A stretch of DNA of 64,000 bases from an uncultured Actinomycetes bacterium (GTDB lineage Bacteria > Actinomycetota > Acidimicrobiia > Acidimicrobiales > Ilumatobacteraceae): contig CAIQJP010000003.1 in assembly GCA_903872155.1 (NCBI GenBank), positions 1 to 64,000 of the forward strand, read 5' to 3'. Each line of letters opens with the position of its first letter. Positions within the stretch are counted from its first letter, which is position 1. The notes under the pieces were generated by a model. That model saw only the letters and a program-made list of their open reading frames with translations. It did not search any database and was not told the origin of the DNA. Below are positions 1 through 8,339 of the stretch, in pieces. A program made the translations under genes and the position numbers.

Positions 1-141
1 GAAATGGTGATGCCTGGTGACAACGTGACCATGACTGTGGAACTCGGTAAGCCGATTGCTATGGACGAGGGTTTGCGTTTCGCGATCCGTGAAGGTGGCC
101 GTACTGTTGGTGCTGGCCGCGTCGTCAAGATCATTAAGTGA
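1..141 (+). CDS. tuf: Elongation factor Tu, C-terminal fragment
   Basis: The first 46 codons of the window read as the last part of EF-Tu domain 3, including [10 protein letters not shown], a stretch around [21 protein letters not shown] and the terminal RVVKIIK, ending at TGA 139-141. EF-Tu is the GTPase that delivers aminoacyl-tRNA to the ribosome; this domain contacts tRNA. The gene is cut by the window edge, so the GTPase domain is not visible. It lies 13 bases upstream of rpsJ, the normal actinobacterial order. Confidence 0.97.
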   Translation, partial: EMVMPGDNVTMTVELGKPIAMDEGLRFAIREGGRTVGAGRVVKIIK

Positions 142-154
142 GTCGCTGAACAAC

Positions 155-469
155 ATGGCTCAAATTATTCGTATCCGTCTCAAGGCATTTGATCACGAGA
201 TCATCGATCAATCGACACGCAAGATCGTCGAGACCGTTGCTCGTACCAATGCCACCATCCGTGGGCCGATTCCTTTGCCCACAGACAAGCATCGTTACAC
301 GGTCATCCGTGGACCGCACATTGACAAGGACTCACGTGAGCACTTCGAGATGCGCATCCATAAGCGTTTGATCGACATCATTGATCCCAAGCAGCAGACC
401 ATTGACAGCCTCCAGCGCATCGACCTTCCGGCCGGTGTTGAGGTTGAGATCAAGGTTCAGAACGCCTGA
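155..469 (+). CDS. rpsJ: 30S ribosomal protein S10
   Basis: The 104-residue product starts [18 protein letters not shown] and contains [19 protein letters not shown] and the conserved [11 protein letters not shown] segment, matching S10 over its whole length. S10 sits in the head of the 30S subunit and also takes part in transcription antitermination with NusB. The frame stays open upstream to position 56, but the ATG at 155 gives the family start and follows tuf closely. Unusually, the gene is followed by a strong terminator and not by rplC, which lies 5.2 kb away. Confidence 0.97.
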   Translation: MAQIIRIRLKAFDHEIIDQSTRKIVETVARTNATIRGPIPLPTDKHRYTVIRGPHIDKDSREHFEMRIHKRLIDIIDPKQQTIDSLQRIDLPAGVEVEIKVQNA

Positions 470-502
470 GTTCGTTGCTTTGCATCATGCGAAACGAAAT
501 TG

Positions 503-533
503 AAAAGCCCCGCTGGAAACAGCGGGGCTTTTT
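503..533 (+). terminator. Intrinsic terminator after rpsJ
   Basis: A perfect 13-bp stem (503-515 with 520-532) encloses a GAAA tetraloop and ends in a run of T. The stem core is GCCCCGCTG/CAGCGGGGC. It separates tuf-rpsJ from the rest of the S10 operon. Confidence 0.93.
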
Positions 534-605
534 CGTTTGTTCTCTTACTCAATTCTCACCAAACCTGACCACACAACTCATTCGTAGATAGGTAAAAATT
601 GCATC

Positions 606-1838
606 GTGACTGATCATTTCCCTCCTCCCACTCCACCGATGAGTTCGCCAGCCTCAACCGAGCCAGCGAAACCAAAATCTCGCCGCGGTTTGGTAATTAC
701 GTTCCTCGTGGTTCTTTCGATGGTGATCGGTGGATTTGTCGGTGCACAAATCGCCCAGTCCGGTGATGATTCAGCAACTTCAGATTCAACTGAAGTGGCA
801 ACAACTGTGGCCGACAATGAAATGGACACCAGTAGTTCTGGTGTGACGACAGCTCCGACTGGTGATGCACCGGGAAGTTCGAATGAACCCGTTGCCACTG
901 CACCGTCATCAAATGGTGCTGAACCAGCACTCAACGTTGCTGATGTGTTGAAGAAGATTGAACCAAGCGTCGTCACAATTACTTCGATCACTGAAGGTGG
1001 CACCAGCCCGGGTCGCGCAACTGGTACTGGCATTGTCATCACTTCAGATGGTGACATCTTGACGAACGATCACGTTGTTGACGGCGCCGACAAGGTAAGT
1101 GTTTTGTTTGCTGGTGATACTGAGCCGACGGCAGCAACTGTCTTGGCAGTTGATGTCGGAAATGACTTGGCATTAATCCACGTTGACAAGAGTGGATTGA
1201 CTCCGGCAGTTTTTGCTGATCCCAGTTCTATTGACATTGGTGATGAAGTAGTCGCCGTTGGTTTCGCCCTAGATCTTGATGGTGGACCAACTGTTACCCG
1301 CGGAATCGTTTCGGCGCTCAATCGCACGATCGTGAGTGGTGATGGCGCACTTGATGGACTCATTCAAACTGACACTGCGATTTCATCGGGCAACTCTGGT
1401 GGGCCGTTGGTGAATACGCGTGGTCAAGTGATTGGTATCAATACAGCGGTGTTTCAAAGCTCAAGTGAAGTTGCAGCGAACAATGTGGGTTTCTCTATTT
1501 CGGTTGCTGAAGCGCTTCCCGTGATTGAAGAATTACGGGCTCAAGCCAACGGACAAGCACGAACCGAGGGTTACCTTGGCGTGAGTGTTCTTGATCGTCA
1601 AGACGGTGGACTTGGTGCAGTGATTGCTGAAGTCTCGCCTGGTTCACCAGCCGATCTCGCAGGGATGAAAGTTGATGATGTTGTCATTGAAGCTGATGGT
1701 TCACCAGTTGATGGTCAGCCTGCGCTTGTGGCGGCGATTCGTGACAAGTCACCTGGTGACACCATCAAGATCGATGTACTGCGCGCTGGTGAAAGAATCA
1801 CCTTGACGGCAACACTCATCGAACGCCCCACCGAATAA
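606..1838 (+). CDS. HtrA/DegP-like membrane-anchored serine protease with PDZ domain
   Basis: The 410-residue protein has a short cytoplasmic, proline-rich N-terminus, one membrane segment (about residues 28-50, LVITFLVVLSMVIGGFVGA), a Ser/Thr-rich linker to about 105, and a trypsin-like S1C protease domain. The catalytic triad is visible: His156 in TNDHVV, Asp187 in GNDLAL and Ser264 in GNSGGPL. One PDZ domain follows (YLGVSVLD through GSPADLAGMKVDDVV). HtrA proteases degrade or process damaged envelope proteins. The start is GTG at 606; no clear Shine-Dalgarno precedes it, only the AT-rich GGTAAAAATT. It lies between rpsJ and rplC, near an ECF sigma/anti-sigma pair, which fits envelope stress, but a link is inference. 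Confidence 0.93.
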   Translation: MTDHFPPPTPPMSSPASTEPAKPKSRRGLVITFLVVLSMVIGGFVGAQIAQSGDDSATSDSTEVATTVADNEMDTSSSGVTTAPTGDAPGSSNEPVATAPSSNGAEPALNVADVLKKIEPSVVTITSITEGGTSPGRATGTGIVITSDGDILTNDHVVDGADKVSVLFAGDTEPTAATVLAVDVGNDLALIHVDKSGLTPAVFADPSSIDIGDEVVAVGFALDLDGGPTVTRGIVSALNRTIVSGDGALDGLIQTDTAISSGNSGGPLVNTRGQVIGINTAVFQSSSEVAANNVGFSISVAEALPVIEELRAQANGQARTEGYLGVSVLDRQDGGLGAVIAEVSPGSPADLAGMKVDDVVIEADGSPVDGQPALVAAIRDKSPGDTIKIDVLRAGERITLTATLIERPTE

Positions 1839-1910
1839 CAGAATCCGCCTGGGATTCTGGTGAGGATTTTTACTCAAAATAGGTAATTTTCCTCACCAGA
1901 ATCACACGGG
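1839..1910. repeat. Hairpin repeat, copy A (family shared with 62617-62671)
   Basis: Arms of 14 bp (GATTCTGGTGAGGA 1853-1866 and TCCTCACCAGAATC 1890-1903) flank a 23-nt AT-rich loop. A nested 8-bp repeat, CAGAATCC 1839-1846 / GGATTCTG 1852-1859, begins immediately after the htrA stop. The right arm is followed by ACACGGGGAA. The same GATTCTGGTGnGGATTT arms and CACGGGGAA flank recur after the giant gene at 62617. There is no T-run after the stem, so simple rho-independent termination is not the obvious explanation. Confidence 0.75.
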
Positions 1911-1922
1911 GAATTGGTGTTG

Positions 1923-1928
1923 TACTGT
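1923..1928 (+). promoter_or_regulatory. Candidate -10 box of a leaderless promoter
   Basis: TACTGT lies exactly six bases before the ATG at 1935, with no Shine-Dalgarno between. This is the same TAnnnT-N6-start spacing as several other genes in the window. No convincing -35 box is visible. Confidence 0.4.
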
Positions 1929-1934
1929 GCGTTC

Positions 1935-3128
1935 ATGCTTGATGTACATGTCGGTGGTGCGCGTCCGTTCGGTCTGAACTATTGGCCAATGCCTGAAGAC
2001 GATCCGGGTGTTGAGATTCCGCGTGAATCAATTCGTTTGGTAAGTCCCGATGGCGCACTTGTGCGTGGAGTGTTGTGGACTCCGCCGAACGGTAAGAAGT
2101 GGAAGACCGCGGTCATCTTGTCGCATCCACGCGGTGACTTCAGCGTGCACTATGCCGCGCCGTTGCTCGCAGCGGCTGGGTATGCAGTTCTAGGTTTTGG
2201 TACGCGCTACATGAACAACGACACCGACTGCTTGCACGAAGCGTGCACGATCGATGTTGAAACGGTGTACAACGAAATGAAACGGCGCGGCGCCGAAGCT
2301 GTGGTGTTGTTGGGTAACTCTGGTGGCGGCTCATTAATGGCGCTTGCTCACGCCGAGCGTGGTATTGGCGATGGTTGGGTGGGTATGGCTGCACACCCGG
2401 GTGAAGGTGTTTTCATGTTGCAGGTCATCGACCCGAGTGTGGCTGATGAAAGCGATCCGTTTTCGACGGTGCCCGAACTTGATATGTACAACCCCGATAA
2501 TGGCTGGCGTCCGTGGCCCGAACCTTGTGTCTACGACAAAGAGTGGCTGAAGCGTTATCGCGCCGCACAAGTTGAACGGGTCGCCCGTATTGATGCAATT
2601 GCCAAGGCCAGCATTGCCGAATCTATTGATGCCGGTTCACGACTGCGGGGAATTGACAATCAAACGCAGACGGTGCAGTGGCGCGAATTACGTCGACGTG
2701 CGGTGTTTACCAAGTACATGGTGATCTATCGCACCCTTGCCGACCCGGCTTATCTTGACTTATCTATTGATCCCGATGAACGGCCCATGGGAAGTCTGTT
2801 TGCCTTTCCCGATCCGTTTGACGCCAACTATGGCCGCGGTGGACTTGGACGTTCGATGACGGCGCGCGGCTGGTTGTCAACGTGGAGCGGGTTATCAAGT
2901 CATGCGAAGTTGGCTGACACGATGCCCAAGGTCAAGGTCCCAACCCTGCTCATCCATCCGACTGCCGACACCGAGATTCGTATCTGGCAGGCCAAAGAGA
3001 TTGTTGACAACAGTGGTGCAGCAGACAAGACGTACATCGAGATGAAAGGTGCACCGCATTATCTTGAGGGTCATCGTCGTGAAGCTCTTGCTCACGTTGC
3101 CGATTGGTTAGCGAAACGATTCCCGTAA
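1935..3128 (+). CDS. Alpha/beta-hydrolase family protein
   Basis: This is a 397-residue protein if it starts at the ATG 1935 (the frame is open to TTG 1914). It has the alpha/beta-hydrolase landmarks: an oxyanion-region AVILSHPRGD, the nucleophile elbow GNSGGGS (Ser about 129), an acid in HPTADTEI, and a late catalytic His in GAPHYLEGH. A long insertion of about 150 residues between the nucleophile and the acid, rich in Trp and Pro (GWRPWPEP), probably forms a lid. There is no signal peptide, so it is probably cytoplasmic. The substrate cannot be deduced; esterase or peptidase activity is possible. It is monocistronic, between the hairpin repeat and a convergent operon. Confidence 0.8.
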   Translation: MLDVHVGGARPFGLNYWPMPEDDPGVEIPRESIRLVSPDGALVRGVLWTPPNGKKWKTAVILSHPRGDFSVHYAAPLLAAAGYAVLGFGTRYMNNDTDCLHEACTIDVETVYNEMKRRGAEAVVLLGNSGGGSLMALAHAERGIGDGWVGMAAHPGEGVFMLQVIDPSVADESDPFSTVPELDMYNPDNGWRPWPEPCVYDKEWLKRYRAAQVERVARIDAIAKASIAESIDAGSRLRGIDNQTQTVQWRELRRRAVFTKYMVIYRTLADPAYLDLSIDPDERPMGSLFAFPDPFDANYGRGGLGRSMTARGWLSTWSGLSSHAKLADTMPKVKVPTLLIHPTADTEIRIWQAKEIVDNSGAADKTYIEMKGAPHYLEGHRREALAHVADWLAKRFP

Positions 3129-3142
3129 ACGAAGTCAGTTCA

Positions 3143-3661
3143 CTAATTGATGTAAATACTGCTCACGCGGTTGTCCCAACCGGTCAGCATCGATGCGGCA
3201 GAACTGTTGGCATTCGTTGAACCGGGATACGTGGGTGAAACATTGTTGGCGTAGTCATAAAAAAGCGCGCTACATGAACCAATGACGTAACTACTTGTCA
3301 GATTGTCAAAACCGTAGGCAGACAAATTGATTGGAACAGTGCGTGTGACGAGGCTCATTACTGATCCGCCGTAAGAAGTATTGCTGTATAGCTTGACTGA
3401 TGTCGCGCATGTTGCGACTGCTGCCTTCAATGTGAATCTTTGATCGATTTGTGAATCCATTTGGCTTTCGGTTCGGAAACATTCGGTTGTACGACCGTCA
3501 GACCAACATGCTTTGGCTTCGCCCCAATCTTTGCTGAGGTCAATGAATGATCCCTCAAAATCAGCGAGTTGGGAGTTGACATCGGCAGCTTGAGTCAAGT
3601 GTGGAGTTGCTAAAAAAATTGCCGTAAATACTGTGATAAATCCAAAAACTTTGCTCTTCAT
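3143..3661 (-). CDS. Secreted beta/gamma-crystallin-like (inhibitor I36-like) small protein
   Basis: The product is about 172 residues from ATG 3661, which has a well-placed GGAGA; the frame extends to 3697. It begins with a signal peptide (MKSKVFGFITVFTAIFLATP then an AXA-type TQAAD). The C-terminal half carries a crystallin-like pattern: VKLYSNTSYGGSV, an aromatic-rich middle, and the typical closing WDNRVSSIYI. Such domains occur in secreted calcium-binding proteins and protease inhibitors; a calcium site is not proven here. Its start overlaps the stop of the anti-sigma-like gene by ATGA, so it is the third gene of a sigma/anti-sigma operon and a plausible output or partner. The function is inferred only. 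Confidence 0.68.
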   Translation of the reverse strand: MKSKVFGFITVFTAIFLATPHLTQAADVNSQLADFEGSFIDLSKDWGEAKACWSDGRTTECFRTESQMDSQIDQRFTLKAAVATCATSVKLYSNTSYGGSVMSLVTRTVPINLSAYGFDNLTSSYVIGSCSALFYDYANNVSPTYPGSTNANSSAASMLTGWDNRVSSIYIN

Positions 3662-4656
3662 TGTGGGATCTCCTCTTGAGGTACTGAAAAGAGCCAAGCC
3701 TCCTTTTTCATTTCAAAGAACAAGACTCTTGTGCATCGATTCGGAAGACTTGGGCTGTCGGATTTCAATATTTTCAACGGGGTGAGAGAGAGATCGTCTG
3801 TGACCAGATTGATCAAACGTTCTGTGATCTCAAAACTCCAACAATTCAAATAAGTGCTTGACCCGACGCGTTGCATGAGTAAATTAAAAGTCCAAGAATT
3901 GACTGAAATGATTCCCAGTTCGTTTTTTGCTGCGTTAATGATGAACCGCGAGCAAGGACCAACAGGATCACGACTGAATAAGAACGAATGAATTTCCTGA
4001 AGTTTCAGCCGCTCGACTTCGGATTGAGCAATCTTGAGAGCTGAATCTTGATCAATACAAACGACATTGATTTTCTCAATGAGCGACTCTTGTAGTTCCG
4101 CGAGTTTTCTCGTTCGCGTTGATTGTTCTTTGGCGGGATACGCGAGACCAAGTCGCGAACACACATCTTCGGTGTTGGCGAATACTTGAGTAAGGCCCGT
4201 CTTGGTGATGCACGCGGTCAATGTCACTTCGCTTGCGGGCACTCCATCAAAGTCGGTGATACCAAGCAAGACGTATGCCTCGCGACAGGCTGCAACCGGA
4301 TCTGCGCTTGGTGGGTACACAAGATTGCCAAAACCCGAATCTTCGGGTGTTGAGCAAATCATTCCCGAAAGTGGTTGAGCGGGTTCGGTACGCCAGAGAT
4401 CGGCTGCGGCGAATCCACCGCCAACGACTGCACCGCTCACGAGCAATGCAGCGATGAATGTATGTAGTCGCGACCAACGACGACGACGTGTCGGCGAGAC
4501 GAGACGGGTGATCGTGCGATCAATCAAGGTCTGATCGGGCGCATCTGCGAATTCGGTCCACAGTTGAGGTGTGGTGACAATGACTTGGCGAGCCAACTCA
4601 TCAAAAGCGGTGAAATCTGGGTAGTTCATGCCTGGGTAGTCCACGTTGTCGTTCAT
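3658..4656 (-). CDS. Membrane protein in anti-sigma-factor position
   Basis: The 332-residue protein has a cytoplasmic N-terminus of about 60 residues, a basic RRRRW stop signal, one membrane helix (about 64-86, HTFIAALLVSGAVVGGGF) and a large outer domain with about eight cysteines. The gene follows the ECF sigma gene with an ATGA overlap, the standard arrangement for a transmembrane anti-sigma factor. No zinc-type HxxxCxxC anti-sigma motif is visible, and the outer domain resembles nothing I recognise. The even cysteine number suggests disulfides outside the membrane. The assignment rests on topology and position. Confidence 0.65.
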   Translation of the reverse strand: MNDNVDYPGMNYPDFTAFDELARQVIVTTPQLWTEFADAPDQTLIDRTITRLVSPTRRRRWSRLHTFIAALLVSGAVVGGGFAAADLWRTEPAQPLSGMICSTPEDSGFGNLVYPPSADPVAACREAYVLLGITDFDGVPASEVTLTACITKTGLTQVFANTEDVCSRLGLAYPAKEQSTRTRKLAELQESLIEKINVVCIDQDSALKIAQSEVERLKLQEIHSFLFSRDPVGPCSRFIINAAKNELGIISVNSWTFNLLMQRVGSSTYLNCWSFEITERLINLVTDDLSLTPLKILKSDSPSLPNRCTRVLFFEMKKEAWLFSVPQEEIPQ

Positions 4657-5270
4657 GCGTCACCTCCCTCGGGGTCACGAAGGGTGTCTGTGGGTGCGTC
4701 GCCCTGGGGCAGGCGACGAGCGACCTCGGCTTTGAGGGCCTCACGGGCTACAGCTAGCCGAGAACGGACCGTGCTGGCATTGAGGTCAAGTTTTTGACCG
4801 ATCACCGAACTGTTCTCGCCGAGCGCGTCCCAGGCCAACAGTTGGCGCTGGCCTGGGGTCAGCGCTTGGAGGGCCTCGTTGAACACCACTCGAAGTTCGG
4901 CATCGTTGAGTGAATTGATGCTGGTCAGGCCGGCATCTTCGACAAAAGGCCTGGTCAAGATGGGGTCGGCAGAAAACTTGGCGATGGTGCGTCGGCGGGT
5001 GATCGACCGTCGCGAATGGTTGGCGACCACGTATTTCGCGGTCTGGACCAGCCAGCCCTGCTGCCCCTCGGGGGAAGCCGCCATGAGCTTCTTGTGATGG
5101 CGAAAGGCCAGGTCAAAGACTTCAGCCCAAAGATCTTCGGCATCTTGCCGGTTGATTTCACGGGAAGAAATCACGGCAAAGACGATTTTTCCGTGGGTCT
5201 CAATGAGACCGCGGATGAAATCCTCGAGCTTTTTCTTCGACGCGATGGTCGTCACGGTAGTTCTTGGCAC
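4653..5270 (-). CDS. ECF-type RNA polymerase sigma factor
   Basis: The 205-residue protein has a sigma region 2 (about 15-85, with INRQDAEDLWAEVFDLAF and the DNA-melting-type WLVQTAKYVVANHSRR) and a region 4 helix-turn-helix (about 125-185, ALTPGQRQLLAWDALGE then LDLNASTVRSRLAVAREAL). No region 3 or extra C-terminal domain is present. ECF sigmas direct RNA polymerase to stress or envelope genes and are held by a co-encoded membrane anti-sigma, here the next gene (ATGA overlap). The start at GTG 5270 lacks a good ribosome site; another GTG lies five codons in. It is divergent from the rplC operon, sharing a 360-nt intergenic region. Confidence 0.88.
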   Translation of the reverse strand: MPRTTVTTIASKKKLEDFIRGLIETHGKIVFAVISSREINRQDAEDLWAEVFDLAFRHHKKLMAASPEGQQGWLVQTAKYVVANHSRRSITRRRTIAKFSADPILTRPFVEDAGLTSINSLNDAELRVVFNEALQALTPGQRQLLAWDALGENSSVIGQKLDLNASTVRSRLAVAREALKAEVARRLPQGDAPTDTLRDPEGGDA

Positions 5271-5630
5271 AACAGAGGTGAAGTGTCACGAGAACAATCA
5301 GTGTCCAACCTTGTCGACGAGGTGCTCTAACAGTGAAATTGTCTTACTATATGAGACAAAAGATCCATAGAAATTGCTGGTCGACGCGTGTGGGTTCGCG
5401 TCCAATGTGGCGGTAGCGTTCCCACCTCGTGCGAAACGGACTTCTGTCCGTCCGCTGCAATCGATGTCTATGAAAGCCCGGCTCGCTGGGGACTACATGG
5501 CAACAACCGAAAAAAATGCTCCGTTGATCATCCGATCCACGGAGCGTTTGCATGAACGGCGGTTTACCAAAGTTCATGCACAGTCAACTCGAAAGCGCCA
5601 GAAAAACTGGCTGGATGAAGAGGCTGCCTT
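5271..5630. promoter_or_regulatory. Divergent intergenic region and structured leader of the rplC operon
   Basis: No gene is supported in these 360 bases. An inverted repeat TTGTCT-N9-AGACAA (5339-5344, 5354-5359) flanks a -10-like TACTAT at 5345-5350, which also reads as TATAGT on the other strand. It may serve the rplC operon, the sigma gene or both. Downstream are two consecutive hairpins with 14-nt loops: GCTCCGT/ACGGAGC (5518-5524, 5539-5545) and TGCATGAAC/GTTCATGCA (5549-5557, 5572-5580). A smaller CGGAC-TTCT-GTCCG hairpin lies upstream. These are candidates for r-protein autoregulation. Confidence 0.5.
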
Positions 5631-6269
5631 ATGGCAAAGAAAGCGATCGTCGGCGAAAAGGTCGGCATGACACAAGTGTGGGCAGACGATAATTCAATCG
5701 TTCCCGTCACTGTGCTTCGTGTTGAACCAGCTCGCATTGTTCAAGTCAAGACTTCCGAGCGCGACGGTTACGCCGCGCTTCAAGTCACGTATGGGCACAA
5801 GGACGCCAAGAAATTGTCCAAGCCCAAGGCTGGTCACTTCGCGAAAGCGGATGTCGAATCTGGTCGTCGTCTCGTCGAGCTTCGTCTCGAGAGCGTTGAC
5901 GGATTCGAAGTTGGCGGAGAGATCACTGTTGATCAATTCGTCAAGGGCCAAAAAGTCGACGTGACTGCAGTGAGCCGCGGTAAGGGCTTCGCTGGTGGAA
6001 TGAAGCGTCACAACTTCAGTGGTCAAGGCGCAAGTCACGGTAACCACAAGCACCACCGTGCTCCTGGTTCCATTGGTTCGGCTTCATACCCGGGCCGCGT
6101 TTTGAAGGGTCTCAAGATGGCCGGACACATGGGTCATGCCCAAGTCACCACCTTGAACCTCGAAGTTGTTGAGGCTGATGCTGAACGTGGTTTGTTGTTG
6201 GTCCGTGGTTCAGTACCCGGCCCCAATGGTGGCGTTGTCATCGTGCGCAACGCGGTGAAGGGAAAGTGA
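5631..6269 (+). CDS. rplC: 50S ribosomal protein L3
   Basis: The 212-residue product starts [17 protein letters not shown] and carries the characteristic [15 protein letters not shown] and [15 protein letters not shown] segments. L3 nucleates 50S assembly; its extended loop reaches the peptidyl-transferase centre. The gene opens the S10-spc-alpha cluster here, about 280 nt after the likely promoter. rplD follows after 4 bases. Confidence 0.97.
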   Translation: MAKKAIVGEKVGMTQVWADDNSIVPVTVLRVEPARIVQVKTSERDGYAALQVTYGHKDAKKLSKPKAGHFAKADVESGRRLVELRLESVDGFEVGGEITVDQFVKGQKVDVTAVSRGKGFAGGMKRHNFSGQGASHGNHKHHRAPGSIGSASYPGRVLKGLKMAGHMGHAQVTTLNLEVVEADAERGLLLVRGSVPGPNGGVVIVRNAVKGK

Positions 6270-6273
6270 CCTG

Positions 6274-6897
6274 ATGCCTTCGTTAAAGATCAAGAATCAA
6301 GCTGGTAAAGAAGTCGGAACCGTCACTTTGAGCGATGCCGATTTCGGTCGTCAGCCCAACGTTCCTGTGATGCACCAAGTCGTGACGGCGCAACTTGCGC
6401 ACCGACGTGCTGGTACACAGAGCACCAAGACTCGTGCCGAAGTTTCTGGTGGTGGCAAGAAGCCGCTCAAGCAAAAGGGAACTGGTAGCGCTCGTCAGGG
6501 TTCAACCAACTCACCGCATTTCTCTGGTGGTGGTGTGGCCCTCGGACCGAAGCCGCGTAAGTACACGCAGAAGACTCCAAAAAAGATGATCAAGATTGCC
6601 TTGCAGTCTGCATTGTCCGATCGTGCCAACGAAGGAAAAGTCGTTGTCATCGATTCTTGGAACTTTGAAACACCCAAGACCTCTGCCGCGATTGAAGCGT
6701 TGAACGCACTCAATCTTGAAGGTCGTACGTTGATCGTGGTTCGTCGTGACGAACTCAATGCGATCCGTTCGTTCCGCAATCTTCCCGAAGTACAGCTCAT
6801 CGAAATTGGCGAACTCAATGCCTACGACGTCTTGTGCAACGACACCATCGTTTTCTCGCAGGCATCTTTGCCTGGAGCAAGTAAGGACGGTCAGTGA
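6274..6897 (+). CDS. rplD: 50S ribosomal protein L4
   Basis: The 207-residue protein shows L4 hallmarks: [23 protein letters not shown], the loop [19 protein letters not shown] that lines the exit tunnel, and a C-terminal fold with [19 protein letters not shown]. In several bacteria L4 represses its own operon by binding the leader RNA, which is relevant to the structured leader at 5518-5580. The stop overlaps the next start as TGATG. Confidence 0.97.
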   Translation: MPSLKIKNQAGKEVGTVTLSDADFGRQPNVPVMHQVVTAQLAHRRAGTQSTKTRAEVSGGGKKPLKQKGTGSARQGSTNSPHFSGGGVALGPKPRKYTQKTPKKMIKIALQSALSDRANEGKVVVIDSWNFETPKTSAAIEALNALNLEGRTLIVVRRDELNAIRSFRNLPEVQLIEIGELNAYDVLCNDTIVFSQASLPGASKDGQ

Positions 6898-7190
6898 TGA
6901 AAGATCCCCGCGACATCATCATCGCTCCCATCGTGTCCGAAAAGAGCTACGCGCTCATCGAGACCGGTGTGTACACATTCAACGTTCACGTTGACGCATC
7001 AAAGCCCGAGATCCACGACGCAGTCGAGGCCATCTGGGGTGTCAAGGTCGTCAAGGTCAACACACTCAACCGTGCGGGCAAGGTCCAGCGCACCCGAGGC
7101 ACTAATCGCCCCGGTCGTCGCCCTGGTACCAAGCGCGCCATCGTCACTTTGGCTGCTGGGAATGAAATCCCACTGTTCGAGAACAACTGA
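6897..7190 (+). CDS. rplW: 50S ribosomal protein L23
   Basis: The 97-residue product starts [22 protein letters not shown]. The ATG at 6897 shares its A with the rplD stop; a GTG at 6894 is in frame but less likely. The [16 protein letters not shown] loop and the short length match L23, which forms part of the tunnel exit that docks SRP and trigger factor. It is 11 bases upstream of rplB. Confidence 0.96.
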   Translation: MKDPRDIIIAPIVSEKSYALIETGVYTFNVHVDASKPEIHDAVEAIWGVKVVKVNTLNRAGKVQRTRGTNRPGRRPGTKRAIVTLAAGNEIPLFENN

Positions 7191-7201
7191 GGCATCGCGT
7201 C

Positions 7202-8038
7202 ATGGGAATTCGTAAGCGTAAACCAACATCTGCCGGTCGTCGTTTCCAGACTTCGTCAGACTTCTCCGAGATCACATCAACGACCCCTGAGAAGTCATTG
7301 CTCACGAGCAAGCCGAAGACGGGTGGACGTAACGCGTATGGTCGCAAGACCTCACGTCACCGCGGTGGCGGACACAAACAGCAGTACCGCATGATCGACT
7401 TCAAGCGCAACAAAGATGGCATCACTGCCAAAGTTGCGACAATTGAATACGACCCCAACCGCACCTGCCGTATTGCTTTGTTGCACTACGCAGACGGCGA
7501 GAAGGCATACATCCTTGCTCCTAAGGGCATGAATGTTGGCGATCACGTGTCAAATGGTCCCAAGGCCGACATCAAGCCCGGCAATGCGTTGCCGTTGCGC
7601 TACATGCCGGTCGGTACCGTTGTTCACAACGTCGAATTGCGCCCTGGTCAGGGTGGCAAGATGGCTCGCTCGGCCGGTGTCGGCGTGCAGCTCGTCGCAA
7701 AAGATGGCGACTACGCAACATTGCGTTTGCCGTCAACCGAAATGCGTCGCGTGCTCATCGATTGTCGTGCCACTGTTGGCGAAGTCGGTAACTCCGAACA
7801 CGAACTCATCAAGATTGGTAAGGCTGGTCGTAACCGCTGGAAGGGTGTACGTCCGCAAACTCGCGGTGTCGCCATGAACCCGGTCGATCACCCTCTCGGT
7901 GGTGGTGAAGGTAAGACCTCTGGTGGTCGTCCTCCCGTATCTCCGTGGGGCAAGCCAGAAAGCCGTACTCGTGATGGCAATAAGGCATCACAGAAGTTGA
8001 TAGTTCGTCGTCGTCGTTCCGGCAAGGGCCGCCGGTAA
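7202..8038 (+). CDS. rplB: 50S ribosomal protein L2
   Basis: The 278-residue protein begins [17 protein letters not shown] and contains [33 protein letters not shown] and the C-terminal [22 protein letters not shown] with the His near the peptidyl-transferase centre. This is full length for L2, one of the most conserved 50S proteins. rpsS follows after 16 bases. Confidence 0.98.
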   Translation: MGIRKRKPTSAGRRFQTSSDFSEITSTTPEKSLLTSKPKTGGRNAYGRKTSRHRGGGHKQQYRMIDFKRNKDGITAKVATIEYDPNRTCRIALLHYADGEKAYILAPKGMNVGDHVSNGPKADIKPGNALPLRYMPVGTVVHNVELRPGQGGKMARSAGVGVQLVAKDGDYATLRLPSTEMRRVLIDCRATVGEVGNSEHELIKIGKAGRNRWKGVRPQTRGVAMNPVDHPLGGGEGKTSGGRPPVSPWGKPESRTRDGNKASQKLIVRRRRSGKGRR

Positions 8039-8054
8039 AGGATAGGTGCATTAG

Positions 8055-8339
8055 ATGTCTCGTAGCTTGAAAAAAGGGCCGTTCGTTGACGACCACCTCG
8101 TCAAAAAGGTGGACGCGTTAAACGCAGCCAATGAAAAGAAGGTCATCAAGACCTGGAGTCGCCGTTCGACAATCATCCCCGACATGGTGGGTCACACCAT
8201 CGCGGTGCATGACGGTCGTAAGCATGTTCCGGTGTATGTCACCGAATCAATGGTTGGTCACAAGCTCGGTGAATTCTCACCGACTCGTACCTTCAAATAT
8301 CACGCAGGTCAAGAGAAGAACGTGAAGGGTCGCAAGTAA
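8055..8339 (+). CDS. rpsS: 30S ribosomal protein S19
   Basis: The 94-residue protein starts [18 protein letters not shown] and contains [20 protein letters not shown] and [16 protein letters not shown], the classic S19 pattern. S19 pairs with S13 in the 30S head. Its TAA stop overlaps the rplV ATG by one base (TAATG), implying coupled translation. Confidence 0.98.
   Translation: MSRSLKKGPFVDDHLVKKVDALNAANEKKVIKTWSRRSTIIPDMVGHTIAVHDGRKHVPVYVTESMVGHKLGEFSPTRTFKYHAGQEKNVKGRK

Noticed and set aside
5374-5670. 98-residue frame between the sigma gene and rplC, overlapping the rplC start
   Set aside because: It overlaps the certain rplC start in another frame, covers the structured leader and has no ribosome site or recognisable protein features.
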